A DNA stretch of 64,000 nucleotides, taken from the NCBI RefSeq assembly GCF_900129565.1, contig NZ_FQWD01000003.1, forward strand, positions 721,015 through 785,014, written 5' to 3'. The notes beneath the pieces were generated by a model that searched no databases, was not told the origin of the DNA, and saw only the letters and a list, made by a program, of their open reading frames with translations. Source of the DNA: Marisediminitalea aggregata. Lineage in GTDB: Bacteria; Pseudomonadota; Gammaproteobacteria; Enterobacterales; Alteromonadaceae. The translations under genes were made by a program, and so were the position numbers. Positions 9,293 through 19,019 of this stretch are shown in pieces; the first letter of the stretch is position 1, and every line of letters starts with the position of its first letter.

Positions 9293-9864
9293 TTAAAGTC
9301 GCATTCAGTATCATCATGGCCTTTGTACTGGCAGGCTGTAGCAGCCGCCCGGTGAGCATGAATTACTACCTGTTACACGAGCCCGTACAACCATCTGAGA
9401 CTCAGGATATTACCACCTGGCCCTCAATAGAATTGCGCTCGTTGTCGATACCGGAATACCTGAAACAGCGCAGTCTAATTGTACAGTTGAGCCCCAGTGA
9501 ACTGCATTTTTCACCACAACACGTATGGTCTGAGCCAGTGGAACAAGGCGTAGTGCAATCGCTCAAAGACAATTTGGCAACCAACCATAAGTTCCGCTTA
9601 CAAACGCAAAGATTGTGGACAAACAGCGCTCAGTCAGGCTACATTTTAGATATCTCTATTGATGATTTTATTCCTGCATACAATGGAATGGTCATTTTGC
9701 GTGGCACTTATCGATTAGGACAATCACAACAACCCGGGAAAATCATTGAGTTTGCGTTTCAAACGCCTTTGGAGAAAGACGGCTTCGCGCATACAGTTGA
9801 AAAAATGCGCGAACTCGTAGCGAAGTTAGCTAACCAAATCGTGACAGGAATTGAGGCTCATTAA
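9289..9864 (+). CDS. pqiC: PqiC outer-membrane lipoprotein
   Basis: 191-aa ABC-type transport auxiliary lipoprotein (DUF330). Signal peptide with lipobox VLAGC at residues 13-17; the Ser after the Cys predicts outer-membrane sorting. In PqiABC it caps the PqiB tube at the outer membrane. It begins with an ATGA overlap with pqiB. The C-terminal half (about residues 110-185) has the family alpha/beta fold ending in MRELVAKLANQIV. The 3' end overlaps the following diguanylate cyclase gene by 14 bases. Confidence 0.93.
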   Translation: MIKVAFSIIMAFVLAGCSSRPVSMNYYLLHEPVQPSETQDITTWPSIELRSLSIPEYLKQRSLIVQLSPSELHFSPQHVWSEPVEQGVVQSLKDNLATNHKFRLQTQRLWTNSAQSGYILDISIDDFIPAYNGMVILRGTYRLGQSQQPGKIIEFAFQTPLEKDGFAHTVEKMRELVAKLANQIVTGIEAH

Positions 9865-10981
9865 TACCATAACTGACCGTGTTACTCGCTCTGTTAACTG
9901 GCTCATCACCAGTGGCTGTAAACAGGTTTACGATGAAGACGCCAACCGCAAAATCATTGTAATAAATCTGTTCGCTATGGTGGGTATGTCGATTACCTTT
10001 GCTTTAGGTATCAGTGCAATGATCGACAATGACCGCGTACTTGGCATTGTCTTACTGTCCTCCTCTGCGTTATTTGGCTTGTGTAAAGCCCTTTTGTTGC
10101 ACTCTAAAGTCCTCTACAACCATGTTCTGGCCCCATTTATTCTGGTCGTGTCGCTGGCCGGACTCATGTTGTATCTGGTTATCACGGGCGGGGTTGCGAA
10201 CACTGGTCCACTGTGGATTTACGTGCTGCCTCCCGTTGCCATGTTTTTTGCCGGGGTCGTGTACGGTGTAATTACGGTTGCGGTGTTTATTACCCTTTGC
10301 AGTTACATTTTATTCGCTGCAGATGGTTGGTTTGTTGTTGCTCACTACACCACCGAATTTAAGCTCCGCTTGCTTTATTCATTCGCCACGGTGACGTTTT
10401 TGTCTGCGTTTTACGAACACAGTCGGCAGACCAGTTTTAATATTGTAAAAGACCTTAGCGATAAATTTGAGAAGCAAGCACAACAAGACATACTGACCCG
10501 ATTACCCAACCGGCGTGGTATTCAACAATTCATCGAATTTGAATCGGCCCGTGCCCGTCGTCAGAAAAAGCCGCTAACCCTTATTTTGTGTGACATCGAC
10601 CGTTTTAAGCGAGTTAATGACCAGTACGGTCACGACGGTGGAGATGTAGTGCTCAAGCACGTCTCCGACCTGTTTAAAGCATCAATCAGAGAACAGGACG
10701 GTGTGGCCCGCTGGGGCGGCGAAGAATTCCTGTTTGTGTTGCCTGATACAGAAGAATCAAATGCGGTTGTGTTGGCCGAAAAAGTGCGTGAAACCCTTGC
10801 CACTTCCCTCGTAGAACTCCAGCAAGAAAAGGTTGTGATCACCGCCAGCTTTGGTGTGGCTCAAATCGATTTTGAACAAGGGCTGGACAAAGCCCTGACA
10901 CTGGCCGATAAAGCCCTGTATAAAGCCAAAGAAAAGGGTCGCAATAAGGTGCTATCTGCGTCATCATTAGCAAGACTATAA
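9851..10981 (+). CDS. Membrane diguanylate cyclase (GGDEF)
   Basis: 376-aa enzyme predicted to make cyclic di-GMP from two GTP. About six membrane helices (residues 35-195) form an unclassified membrane sensor; the GGDEF domain fills residues 210-375. The active-site motif is GGEEF at 289-293, and an RxxD inhibitory site (REQD, 280-283) sits five residues before it, so it should be active and feedback-inhibited by product. The chosen start is TTG at 9851, inside the end of pqiC; a GTG at 9881 is an alternative. The overlap implies cotranscription with pqiABC, an unexpected partner. Confidence 0.9.
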   Translation: MRLINTITDRVTRSVNWLITSGCKQVYDEDANRKIIVINLFAMVGMSITFALGISAMIDNDRVLGIVLLSSSALFGLCKALLLHSKVLYNHVLAPFILVVSLAGLMLYLVITGGVANTGPLWIYVLPPVAMFFAGVVYGVITVAVFITLCSYILFAADGWFVVAHYTTEFKLRLLYSFATVTFLSAFYEHSRQTSFNIVKDLSDKFEKQAQQDILTRLPNRRGIQQFIEFESARARRQKKPLTLILCDIDRFKRVNDQYGHDGGDVVLKHVSDLFKASIREQDGVARWGGEEFLFVLPDTEESNAVVLAEKVRETLATSLVELQQEKVVITASFGVAQIDFEQGLDKALTLADKALYKAKEKGRNKVLSASSLARL

Positions 10982-11224
10982 AGTAAACCAACTTATCGCA
11001 CATTCACGTATTCATGTGCACGCTGATGACGCCGGTACTATTTGCAAACTCAATATTCACCTGCGCCTCGGTTATTGGTTACAAATCACAATGAAAAAAG
11101 CACAACTGTGACGGTATCTTTACGTTGCTCATACATATTTACATTTGAATACTCTGTATAGCACGCAATATCGTCAATAATAATTAAAACAGTGCATCAA
11201 CAAGGGTTATTGGAAGTCTGTAAT

Positions 11225-12379
11225 ATGAAATGGATCATAAAAGTCGGTCTACCCATTTTGGTAGTAGGTTTAGGGTTTGGCGCTATGAAAGGCGTAACGG
11301 CACTTGGCAACGAAGAAAGTGAAAGCGAGGCTGTCGATATTCGTCCTACCGTTAAAGTCACACAACTCTCACCGGTTGCCTACCCTGTAGAAATTGAGGC
11401 ATTTGGTGAATTGTCTCCGCTTGAGTCAACCAACCTGTCAGCCCAGGTCAGCGGTGAGATAACCAGTTTGAATCCACAATTTCTGTCTGGTGGCATCATA
11501 AAGCGCGGTGAAGTACTCTTCACCATCGAAAAAGACGCTTATGAAGCGGCGTTACTGCAGGCGCAAGCGAATCTTGCCTCAGCTGAATCCGCACTGATTC
11601 AGGAAAAAGCCCTTGCCCGCGTTGCCGAGCGAGAAGCGGCGTCCCTGCCCGATGCTCAGGTAACAGACCTGTATTTGCGTAAACCTCAAATTTTAAGCGC
11701 GGAAGCAGCATTAAAAGCCGCTCAGGCCCAGTTGAAAATTGCCAAGCGAGACCTGGACAATTGCGAAGTCAGCGCACCTTACGACGCACTTATCGTGTCG
11801 CGTAGTGTTGGCAGTGGCGACTTCGTTACCGCGGGTAGCAGTGCAGCCTTACTTTACAACATTGAAGTGGGCGAAGTGGTGTTTCCGCTCGCGCGTTTCG
11901 ATCAGGCCTTTTTACCAGGTCAACTTGGCGATATTGAGGCGACCATTACACTGATGAACCGCCAGGACGATATTATTCAGCGCTCAGGCGCCATTCACCG
12001 TGACACGGGCATTGTTGATGCCAGTACCCGCATGACACACCTCGTCGCTCGTATCGAAGACCCTTACGGTATTAAAACGGGTATGCCTGCGATTAAATTC
12101 GGTTCGTACACGCAGGTGCAATTCACCGGAAAGACACTGGAAAATATCTACAAGATACCTCAGGAGCTGATCAACAAGCGCCAGATTTGGATCCTTGACG
12201 ACGAAGACAAAATGGTACCAAAAACCGCGAATGTCGTTCGCGAAGTGGGAAGTGACTTTTTGATTCGTGCCGACATTGACAGCAACGACCGGATTGTCAT
12301 GACATTGCCAGAGTACCCGCAAAATGGCATGGCCGTGAAAGTCATTGCCAACGAGAAGCTCATCGCCAAGCAACCTTAA
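11225..12379 (+). CDS. RND efflux periplasmic adaptor (membrane fusion protein)
   Basis: 384-aa HlyD/AcrA-family adaptor. The N-terminal anchor helix (IIKVGLPILVVGLGFGAMKG) is followed by a beta-barrel/lipoyl half-motif (SAQVSGEITSLNPQF), a coiled-coil hairpin rich in Ala, Glu and Gln (about residues 105-170) and the second lipoyl half (SAPYDALIVSRSVGSGDFV). No lipobox, so it is held by the N-terminal helix. The frame extends upstream to a GTG at 11192, but GGAAG precedes the ATG at 11225. The RND pump gene starts 18 bases downstream. No outer-membrane channel gene is nearby, so a TolC encoded elsewhere is assumed. Substrate unknown. Confidence 0.92.
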   Translation: MKWIIKVGLPILVVGLGFGAMKGVTALGNEESESEAVDIRPTVKVTQLSPVAYPVEIEAFGELSPLESTNLSAQVSGEITSLNPQFLSGGIIKRGEVLFTIEKDAYEAALLQAQANLASAESALIQEKALARVAEREAASLPDAQVTDLYLRKPQILSAEAALKAAQAQLKIAKRDLDNCEVSAPYDALIVSRSVGSGDFVTAGSSAALLYNIEVGEVVFPLARFDQAFLPGQLGDIEATITLMNRQDDIIQRSGAIHRDTGIVDASTRMTHLVARIEDPYGIKTGMPAIKFGSYTQVQFTGKTLENIYKIPQELINKRQIWILDDEDKMVPKTANVVREVGSDFLIRADIDSNDRIVMTLPEYPQNGMAVKVIANEKLIAKQP

Positions 12380-12397
12380 GACACGGAAGACCATGAG

Positions 12398-15300
12398 ATG
12401 AAAGATCCTTTAGATACGCAACGTGGTTTAATTGCGTGGTTTGCCCGTAATCCGGTTGCTGCTAACCTGCTGATGTTTTTTATTCTGATTATGGGTGCCA
12501 CCGGCTACGATAGCATCCAGCGTCAGATGTTCCCCAATATTGAAATCAACTACATCAATATCAGCGCCCAGTATCCTGGTGCATCGCCGCAGGAAATTGA
12601 AGAAAGTATCCTGATAAAAATTGAGGAAAGCCTGAAAGACGTCAGTGAAATTAAACGCACCGTCTCTCGCGCGTTTCGCAACAGCGGCCGAATTTCGCTG
12701 GAAATAGATAAAGACGAAGAACTGGCGGATGTGCTCGACAAAGTAAAACTGCGCGTCGACAGTATTGCGACCTTCCCGGCTGATATGGAACCCGTGACCA
12801 TTTCACAGGCCGAATATCAGCAACAGGTTTACGAAATGGCACTGGTTGGCGATATTCCGCTGGAAGAGCTCAAACCCATCGCGAATGAAATCGAAGATGA
12901 CCTGTTGCAGCTTTCCTCAATTTCACTGGCTACAGCACGAGTTCCTACAGACGAAATCGGCATTGAAGTAAAACCTGAGATGCTGAGAATGTACAACCTG
13001 ACGATTTCTGATGTCGCCAGCGCCATTAATCAATACTCTGCAAACGTATCTGCTGGTCAACTGCGAACCGAAGCTGGTTTAGTGTCAGTGCGTATAGAAA
13101 ACCAGTACTACGATGGTGAAGAGTTTGCAAGCATTCCTGTGAAAGTTGGCCCGGATGGCGCAAAAGTGTTGCTGTCTGACATTGCCGTTATTAAAGACGG
13201 TTTCACCGAAGGCGAACGCTATTTCCGCTACACCGGCCAGAATGCGGTGTTAATTGCAGTCAACGCGACCAAATCGCAAAACATTGTGCCCATCGCCGAA
13301 ACGGTGAAGAACTACATGGCGCACAAAAATGAAGAGTTACCAGCGGGCCTGCAGTTAAAAGAGCTGGTAGACATGACGTACTACCTGAATGCGCGTCTGG
13401 ACATGATGCTCAGCAACCTGATTCAGGGTGCTGTATTGGTTGCCATGATGCTGACATTGTTCCTTCGCTTCCGTCTGGCCTTCTGGGTTATGGTTGGGTT
13501 ACCACTTTGCTTCCTAGGCGCGGTAATGCTGATGCCTATGTTCAGTGTGAGTGTCAATATCCTTTCATTGTTCGCCTTTATTATGGTGTTGGGTATCGTG
13601 GTTGACGATGCCATAGTGATAGGGGAAAGCGCGTATTCCGAAATAGAATCGAAAGGCGGTGGTGTAGACAATGTTATTCGCGGTGCCAAGCGTGTCGCAA
13701 CACCAGCAACCTTTGGTGTGTTAACCACTATTGCAGTGTTTGCGCCCTTTACATTAAGTAGCGGTCCTGAAGGCGAATTCTTCTACAACATTGCTGTGGT
13801 AGTGATTTTGTGTTTGGCCTTTAGCTTGATTGAATCCAAGCTGATCCTCCCTGCTCACATTGCAAACATTAAGTTCAAACCTGTTAAACCCAACGGCTGG
13901 CGCGTGAAATTCAACAACCGTTTCAATCAGTTTGTAAACGGCCCGTACCGACGCACAGTAACCAAGGCCATTGAAGTTCGCTGGCTGGTTCTGGCTACAT
14001 TTGTGGCCGTCCTGATGCTGAGCTGGGGCCTGGTGGCCGGTAATCACGTACGCATCGTGCCCAACCCTAAGGTGCCTCACGACTTCCCGTCTATTGGTAT
14101 CGAAATGAACGAAAATGTGTCAGATATGGCGACGATTGACGCCTTGAAAACCATCGAGAAAGTCATCTGGGACATTGAAGAACAAACTATTCGCGAATAC
14201 GGCAGTGGCATGATCAAAGACTTGCTCGCCTTCAATGAGTCGCGCACTGAAGCCAGATTGGTTATTCCACTAGTCGACGAAGAAAAACGGCATTTCAATA
14301 CCTTTGAACTGGCTCGAAAATGGCGTGAAGCAATCCCCGAAATTCCAGGCATGAAGAGCTTCAGCATTGAAGACGACGTAAACGGTGGTGGTGATGATGG
14401 CGAGTTTGGCTACCTGATTTACGGTGCTGATATCAAATCACTCAATGAAGCCGGTTTGCGATTCATTCAAATGCTTCAGCAGGAAAAAGGCCTGTACGAT
14501 GTAAGTTCGACCATTGACCCCGCCAGTAAAGAAGTGCGCATGACACTCTTACCGGCCGCATATGAACTGGGCTTGTCATTGCGAAGCATCGCGAATCAGG
14601 TTGGCCTGAGTTTTTACGGCGGTGAAGCACAGCGTGTGATCCGCGACGGCGAAGAAGTCAGAGTCATGGTTCGCTACCCTCGCCTCACACGTGAACGTTT
14701 CTCTGATCTGAAATACACAGTCATTCAAACCCCAACAGGCGATGAAGTGTTATTAGGTGACGTAGTAGCGCTGAGCGAAGAGCCAGGAATCAGCTATATC
14801 CGCCGCGAGGAAGGTTACCGCTCGGTATATGTCTGGGGCGCAATTGACGAAGAACAAGTTGAACCCAACGAAGTGGTTACCACCATTGATGAAAAGCTCC
14901 TGCCAGCATTGTTCGAGGAATACCCTGACATTAAAATGCAGTTAGGCGGCGATATAGAAGAGCAGCAGGCTCAGCAAGACGAGCAGGTTATGTTCTTCAC
15001 CGCGGCCATGATCATGGTTTACATACTGCTCGCAATCCCGTTAAAGAGTTATGGCCAGCCGATCATCATTATGTCGGTTATCCCATTCAGTCTGACGGGT
15101 GCGCTGTGGTCGCATTTCCTGCTGGATTTGGACTTAAGCCTGATGTCGACGTTTGGTTTGATTGCAGCGGCCGGGGTTGTAATCAATGACTCACTGGTTA
15201 TGACAGACTTTATTAATCAGCGCAGGGCTGAGGGTTATTCTATTTTGGACGCCGCCCGACAGGCCGGTTGTGCGAGATTCCGCGCAATTACCCTAACGTC

Positions 15301-15541
15301 GATAACAACGTTTGCAGGCGTACTGCCGATTTTGTTTGAAACCAGCCTGCAAGCTAAGTTTGTTATCCCGATGGCGGCCGCTCTGGGTTCTTCGGTGTTA
15401 TATGCCACCCTGGTTACCCTCATTCTGGTGCCTTGTTTGTACCTGATTTTGCAGGACATCAGCAATGCCTTTAAGTGGCTCTTTGGCAGTGCTGTTAGCG
15501 CCAAAAGAAAAGTGTTTCGCCAATCGCCTCAGGCTTCTTAA
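12398..15541 (+). CDS. RND efflux pump permease (AcrB/HAE1 superfamily)
   Basis: 1047-aa inner-membrane proton-driven exporter with the usual 12-helix, two-half plan: helix 1 near residues 20-38, a large periplasmic loop, helices 2-6 near 335-480, helix 7 near 520-545, a second periplasmic loop, and helices 8-12 near 860-1020. The proton-relay pair is present in VLGIVVDDAIVIGESAY (helix 4). The central HCGGDDG-like stretch seen here as VNGGGDDGEFG lies in the second periplasmic loop. It is cotranscribed with the adaptor gene. The sequence is not close to AcrB itself; substrates cannot be told. Confidence 0.94.
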   Translation: MKDPLDTQRGLIAWFARNPVAANLLMFFILIMGATGYDSIQRQMFPNIEINYINISAQYPGASPQEIEESILIKIEESLKDVSEIKRTVSRAFRNSGRISLEIDKDEELADVLDKVKLRVDSIATFPADMEPVTISQAEYQQQVYEMALVGDIPLEELKPIANEIEDDLLQLSSISLATARVPTDEIGIEVKPEMLRMYNLTISDVASAINQYSANVSAGQLRTEAGLVSVRIENQYYDGEEFASIPVKVGPDGAKVLLSDIAVIKDGFTEGERYFRYTGQNAVLIAVNATKSQNIVPIAETVKNYMAHKNEELPAGLQLKELVDMTYYLNARLDMMLSNLIQGAVLVAMMLTLFLRFRLAFWVMVGLPLCFLGAVMLMPMFSVSVNILSLFAFIMVLGIVVDDAIVIGESAYSEIESKGGGVDNVIRGAKRVATPATFGVLTTIAVFAPFTLSSGPEGEFFYNIAVVVILCLAFSLIESKLILPAHIANIKFKPVKPNGWRVKFNNRFNQFVNGPYRRTVTKAIEVRWLVLATFVAVLMLSWGLVAGNHVRIVPNPKVPHDFPSIGIEMNENVSDMATIDALKTIEKVIWDIEEQTIREYGSGMIKDLLAFNESRTEARLVIPLVDEEKRHFNTFELARKWREAIPEIPGMKSFSIEDDVNGGGDDGEFGYLIYGADIKSLNEAGLRFIQMLQQEKGLYDVSSTIDPASKEVRMTLLPAAYELGLSLRSIANQVGLSFYGGEAQRVIRDGEEVRVMVRYPRLTRERFSDLKYTVIQTPTGDEVLLGDVVALSEEPGISYIRREEGYRSVYVWGAIDEEQVEPNEVVTTIDEKLLPALFEEYPDIKMQLGGDIEEQQAQQDEQVMFFTAAMIMVYILLAIPLKSYGQPIIIMSVIPFSLTGALWSHFLLDLDLSLMSTFGLIAAAGVVINDSLVMTDFINQRRAEGYSILDAARQAGCARFRAITLTSITTFAGVLPILFETSLQAKFVIPMAAALGSSVLYATLVTLILVPCLYLILQDISNAFKWLFGSAVSAKRKVFRQSPQAS

Positions 15542-15556
15542 CCCTTGATTTATGCC

Positions 15557-15588
15557 CGCACCAGATATTGCCCGCAATGTCTGGTGCG
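15557..15588 (+). terminator. Hairpin after the RND operon (no clear T-tract)
   Basis: Thirteen-base arms CGCACCAGATATT and AATGTCTGGTGCG (one G-T pair) around a 6-nt loop, 16 bases after the permease stop. The absence of a T-run makes it a stabilising hairpin or a weak terminator. Confidence 0.5.
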
Positions 15589-15604
15589 CAATTAGGACCT
15601 ATTC

Positions 15605-16087
15605 ATGACCTGTACTATTCGCCCGGCGGTTAAAGCCGATACTGCGACTATTCTGCACTTTATTCGCGAACTCGCTATTTATGAAAAAGCCGAGCACGAA
15701 GCAAAAGCGACTGAAGAACATATTCATCGCACCCTGTTTAATGAGCAGCCAAAGGCGCATGCCATTATTTGCGAACTCAACGGTGAAGCGATTGGTTTTG
15801 CCGTGTACTTTTTCAGTTATTCCACCTGGCAAGGTCAGTACGGTATTTACCTGGAAGATTTATATGTATCGTCTGCCCACCGCGGCGTGGGTGCGGGTAA
15901 ACAGTTGCTTACCGCGCTGGCTAAAATTGCCGTCGACAATGACTGCGGCCGTTTTGAATGGAGTGTGCTGGATTGGAATCAGCCAGCGATTGATTTTTAC
16001 GAGTCACTGGGCGCTAAGCCACAGAGTGAATGGATAAAGTACCGCCTGGATGGTCAGGCATTGCTAGACCTCGCTGCAAAAGCCTGA
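15605..16087 (+). CDS. GNAT N-acetyltransferase, SSAT-like
   Basis: 160-aa single-domain acetyltransferase resembling the spermidine/diamine acetyltransferase group: N-terminal TCTIRPAVKADTATI, the acetyl-CoA binding segment DLYVSSAHRGVGAGKQLL (about residues 87-104) and the C-terminal WNQPAIDFYESLGAK. Substrate could be a polyamine, an amino-acid analogue or an antibiotic; the sequence does not decide. AGGACC lies just before the ATG at good distance. It follows the RND operon by about 60 bases and has its own terminator. Confidence 0.85.
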   Translation: MTCTIRPAVKADTATILHFIRELAIYEKAEHEAKATEEHIHRTLFNEQPKAHAIICELNGEAIGFAVYFFSYSTWQGQYGIYLEDLYVSSAHRGVGAGKQLLTALAKIAVDNDCGRFEWSVLDWNQPAIDFYESLGAKPQSEWIKYRLDGQALLDLAAKA

Positions 16088-16104
16088 TTGCACTTCACTG
16101 TAAC

Positions 16105-16130
16105 GCGCTTGTGTTACGACAAGCGCTTTT
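16105..16130 (+). terminator. Terminator of the GNAT gene, overlapping the end of the CBS gene
   Basis: Perfect 8-bp stem GCGCTTGT / ACAAGCGC with a 6-nt loop and TTTT after it. It overlaps the last codons of the convergent CBS gene (which ends at 16114). Confidence 0.75.
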
Positions 16131-16539
16131 GCGCCACAGACGCAGCAAAATACTTAAAGATATCCCGCCAGCTAATAATCCCGATAGGTTTACCGTGGTC
16201 ATCAATCACCGGTAAACACGAAATTTTATGCTGATTAAACAACTCAATGGCACTCACCATGGTATTGGTTGCTTTCAGTGTTATTGGATCCCGGGTCATG
16301 ATCTGATGCACGCGTTTATCCAGCGTAGCGCGGTCGCGAATACGCTCTGTCACTGAGTCCAGAAACGGACTAATCGCCTTCAAATAATCCCGGTCAGAGA
16401 TCACCCCCACCAGTCTGTCATCTTCAACCACCAATAAGTGATGAAAACCACTGGCTTCAAAAATATGCCGAACCGTGTCCAGCGAGTCGTCCATCATCAC
16501 GCACACCACGCGTTTGGTCATTATGCTGGCAATACTCAT
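16114..16539 (-). CDS. Two-CBS-domain protein
   Basis: 141-aa protein made of two CBS domains (about residues 5-60 and 75-135), a pair that usually binds an adenine nucleotide and regulates a partner. The segment SDRDYLKAI closes the first domain and ISWRDIFKY the second. The frame runs on to 16665, but AAGAGGG precedes the ATG at 16539 and that start gives a normal CBS N terminus (MSIASIMTKRV). It is divergent from the MMPL exporter gene about 150 bases away; no partner is obvious. Confidence 0.87.
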   Translation of the reverse strand: MSIASIMTKRVVCVMMDDSLDTVRHIFEASGFHHLLVVEDDRLVGVISDRDYLKAISPFLDSVTERIRDRATLDKRVHQIMTRDPITLKATNTMVSAIELFNQHKISCLPVIDDHGKPIGIISWRDIFKYFAASVAQKRLS

Positions 16540-16685
16540 ACACCCTCTTGAACATTGTTCTGATTGTGGAAAAACGCGAATCACCGTGTCATAGTGTAAG
16601 TATACTATTAAGGTAATAATTTGGCAGCGTGTAATACCTTCGCTGTACTTTAGACCAGCCATCATAACAATACAAAGGACGTCTC

Positions 16686-18992
16686 ATGGCTAGTAGCGCT
16701 ACTTCCAGGCTGATGAACTACCCCATTACCATTATTCTTATCTGCATGATTGCCATTGCAGGATTAGCCAGCGGCGGTCAGTATCTGTATTTCCGGGGAG
16801 ACTACAAAACGTTCTTCCGCGAAGACAATCCACAACGCGCCGCGTTTGAAGAAATGCAGGACATTTTCAATAAAACCGAATCCGTCAATCTGCTGGTTGT
16901 CCCCGAGTCAGGCAACGTGTTTAACGCCGACACCTTAAACCTCATTCAGGCCCTGACAGAACGCGCCTGGCAAACGCCCTACTCGATTCGGGTGAACTCC
17001 GTCACCAACTTTCAGCATACCTACTCCGAAGGCGATGACCTGATTGTCGATAAGCTCTATCCCGACTGGCAGTCCCTGTCAGAAGAACTCATTAAAAATA
17101 TCGAAGCGGTTGCCTTAACCGAGCCCGATGTTGTTAACCGGCTGGTGTCACCCGACAGCCAGGTAGCTGTCATTAGCATAACGGTAAGAATGAGCGACGG
17201 TGACCAGACTAAAGAAGTCGCCGAGGTAGCTGGCTTCGTGAAAGCATTGGCAGAAGACGTCACCACAACTCACCCGGATCATAAAATTCACCTCACCGGC
17301 GTTGTGATGCTGAACGATGCATTTCAACTCGCCGCTAACGACGATGCCAGCACACTGGTGCCGGCAATGTTTATTATTATCATTGTAATGATTGGCGTAC
17401 TATTGCGTTCGTTTTGGGCCGCACTCGCAACGCTGCTCATTGTAGGCGCAACCATTGCTGCAACCATGGGATTTGCTGGCTGGGCGGGTTATTTCCTCAG
17501 TGTTTCAACCGTAAATGTTCCCACCATGGTGATGACCCTGGCCGTGGCTGACTGCGTACATATCATTGCTTCCTGGTTTCAGCAGATGCGAGAAGGTCTT
17601 TCAAAACAAGATGCGCTGGCGCGAGCAGTCAACCTGAACAGAATGCCGGTCATTATTACCTCTGTTACCACGTCTATTGGTTTTTTAACGCTGAATTTCT
17701 CAGATGTTCCCATTCTGGCCGACCTGGGTAACCTGACAGCAATTGGCGTCATGTTAGCCTGTTTACTGGCGCTAACACTGTTGCCGGCCATATTGTCGTT
17801 AATGCCCGTTACGCCGCCGGCAAAAACCACCTCGCGACTGTCTTCCTTATTAACGTCGTTGGGCGATTGGGTTATTACCTATTACCGTCGAATCCTGCCG
17901 TACAGTGCGATTGTTTTTGTGACGGCGTTGACATTGGCATCCACCAATCAGTTAAATGACATCGCCATTAAGTACTTTAGTCAGGACAACACGTTCAGGC
18001 AGGCGGCAGATTACCAGTCAGCGCATTTAAGTGGCCTGGCGACCATCGACTTCGCTATTTATACCGATGAAATGTCGGGTATTAATGATCCGGAAGTGCT
18101 GACCTCAGTAGCTGCCTTTACTGAATGGTTACGCGTGCAACCTGAAGTCGACCACGTGTCCTCAATTGCCGATACTTATAAAAAGCTCAATAAGAACATG
18201 AACTTCGATAATCCGGATTATTATCGGTTACCCATGGACCCCGAGCTGGCTGCGCAGTATCTGTTATTGTTTGAAATGTCCTTGCCCTATGGTCTGGACT
18301 TAAACAACCAAATCGATATGGACAAAGCTGCCACCCGCATTAGTGTCACGCTTGATAACCTGGGCAGTAAAGAATTAACCGCCTTTGAGCAGCGCGCATA
18401 CCGATTCTTTAATAAGCTGTCTCCTGACTTACGTGTCACTGCTGCAAGCCCTGCCCTCATGTTTGCGCATATTGGCGAAACCAATATGCAAAGCATGCTG
18501 AAAGGTTCTCTGTTAGCGCTTGTGCTGATTTCCTTTTTGCTGATATTTGCGCTCAAATCACTGAAGCTAGGCTTAATCAGTCTGGTACCCAACTTACTTC
18601 CCGCTGGCCTGGGCTTTGGTATATGGGCCATGATATCGGGCGAAATCAATATGGCGCTGTCGGTGGTGCTCAGTATGACATTGGGGATCATTGTAGACGA
18701 TACAGTGCATTACCTAAGTAAATACAAGGCAGCGCGGGAACAAGGTAAAACTGCCAAAGAAGCGAATCAGTATGCCTTCAAAACCATCGGTCAGGCACTT
18801 GTTGTGACCACCAGCGTACTGGCAATTGGTTTCGGGGTGTTGAGCTTGTCCAGCTTTGCGTTAAATTCAGATATGGGCCTGTTAACCGCTATCATTCTGG
18901 TAAGTGCACTGGTGATTGACTTGTTGTTTCTGCCGGCGTTTCTGTTATGGCTGGATAAACCGGCTGAAACAGCAGAAACGGCGACTGAATAA
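16686..18992 (+). CDS. MMPL/RND-superfamily exporter
   Basis: 768-aa inner-membrane transporter with two repeats of one helix, a periplasmic domain and five helices (clusters near residues 10-30, 220-380, 400-425 and 605-760). Short periplasmic loops and a size near 770 aa mark the MMPL/HpnN-like branch rather than the drug-efflux AcrB branch. Typical segments are LAVADCVHIIASWFQQMREG and LGIIVDDTVHYLSKYKAAREQG, with the conserved Asp residues of the proton path. Likely cargo is lipidic or hydrophobic, by family. No adaptor gene is adjacent. AAAGGACG precedes the ATG at 16686. Confidence 0.88.
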   Translation: MASSATSRLMNYPITIILICMIAIAGLASGGQYLYFRGDYKTFFREDNPQRAAFEEMQDIFNKTESVNLLVVPESGNVFNADTLNLIQALTERAWQTPYSIRVNSVTNFQHTYSEGDDLIVDKLYPDWQSLSEELIKNIEAVALTEPDVVNRLVSPDSQVAVISITVRMSDGDQTKEVAEVAGFVKALAEDVTTTHPDHKIHLTGVVMLNDAFQLAANDDASTLVPAMFIIIIVMIGVLLRSFWAALATLLIVGATIAATMGFAGWAGYFLSVSTVNVPTMVMTLAVADCVHIIASWFQQMREGLSKQDALARAVNLNRMPVIITSVTTSIGFLTLNFSDVPILADLGNLTAIGVMLACLLALTLLPAILSLMPVTPPAKTTSRLSSLLTSLGDWVITYYRRILPYSAIVFVTALTLASTNQLNDIAIKYFSQDNTFRQAADYQSAHLSGLATIDFAIYTDEMSGINDPEVLTSVAAFTEWLRVQPEVDHVSSIADTYKKLNKNMNFDNPDYYRLPMDPELAAQYLLLFEMSLPYGLDLNNQIDMDKAATRISVTLDNLGSKELTAFEQRAYRFFNKLSPDLRVTAASPALMFAHIGETNMQSMLKGSLLALVLISFLLIFALKSLKLGLISLVPNLLPAGLGFGIWAMISGEINMALSVVLSMTLGIIVDDTVHYLSKYKAAREQGKTAKEANQYAFKTIGQALVVTTSVLAIGFGVLSLSSFALNSDMGLLTAIILVSALVIDLLFLPAFLLWLDKPAETAETATE

Positions 18993-19019
18993 ATTCTCTA
19001 CGAATACGCCGACGAGTGT

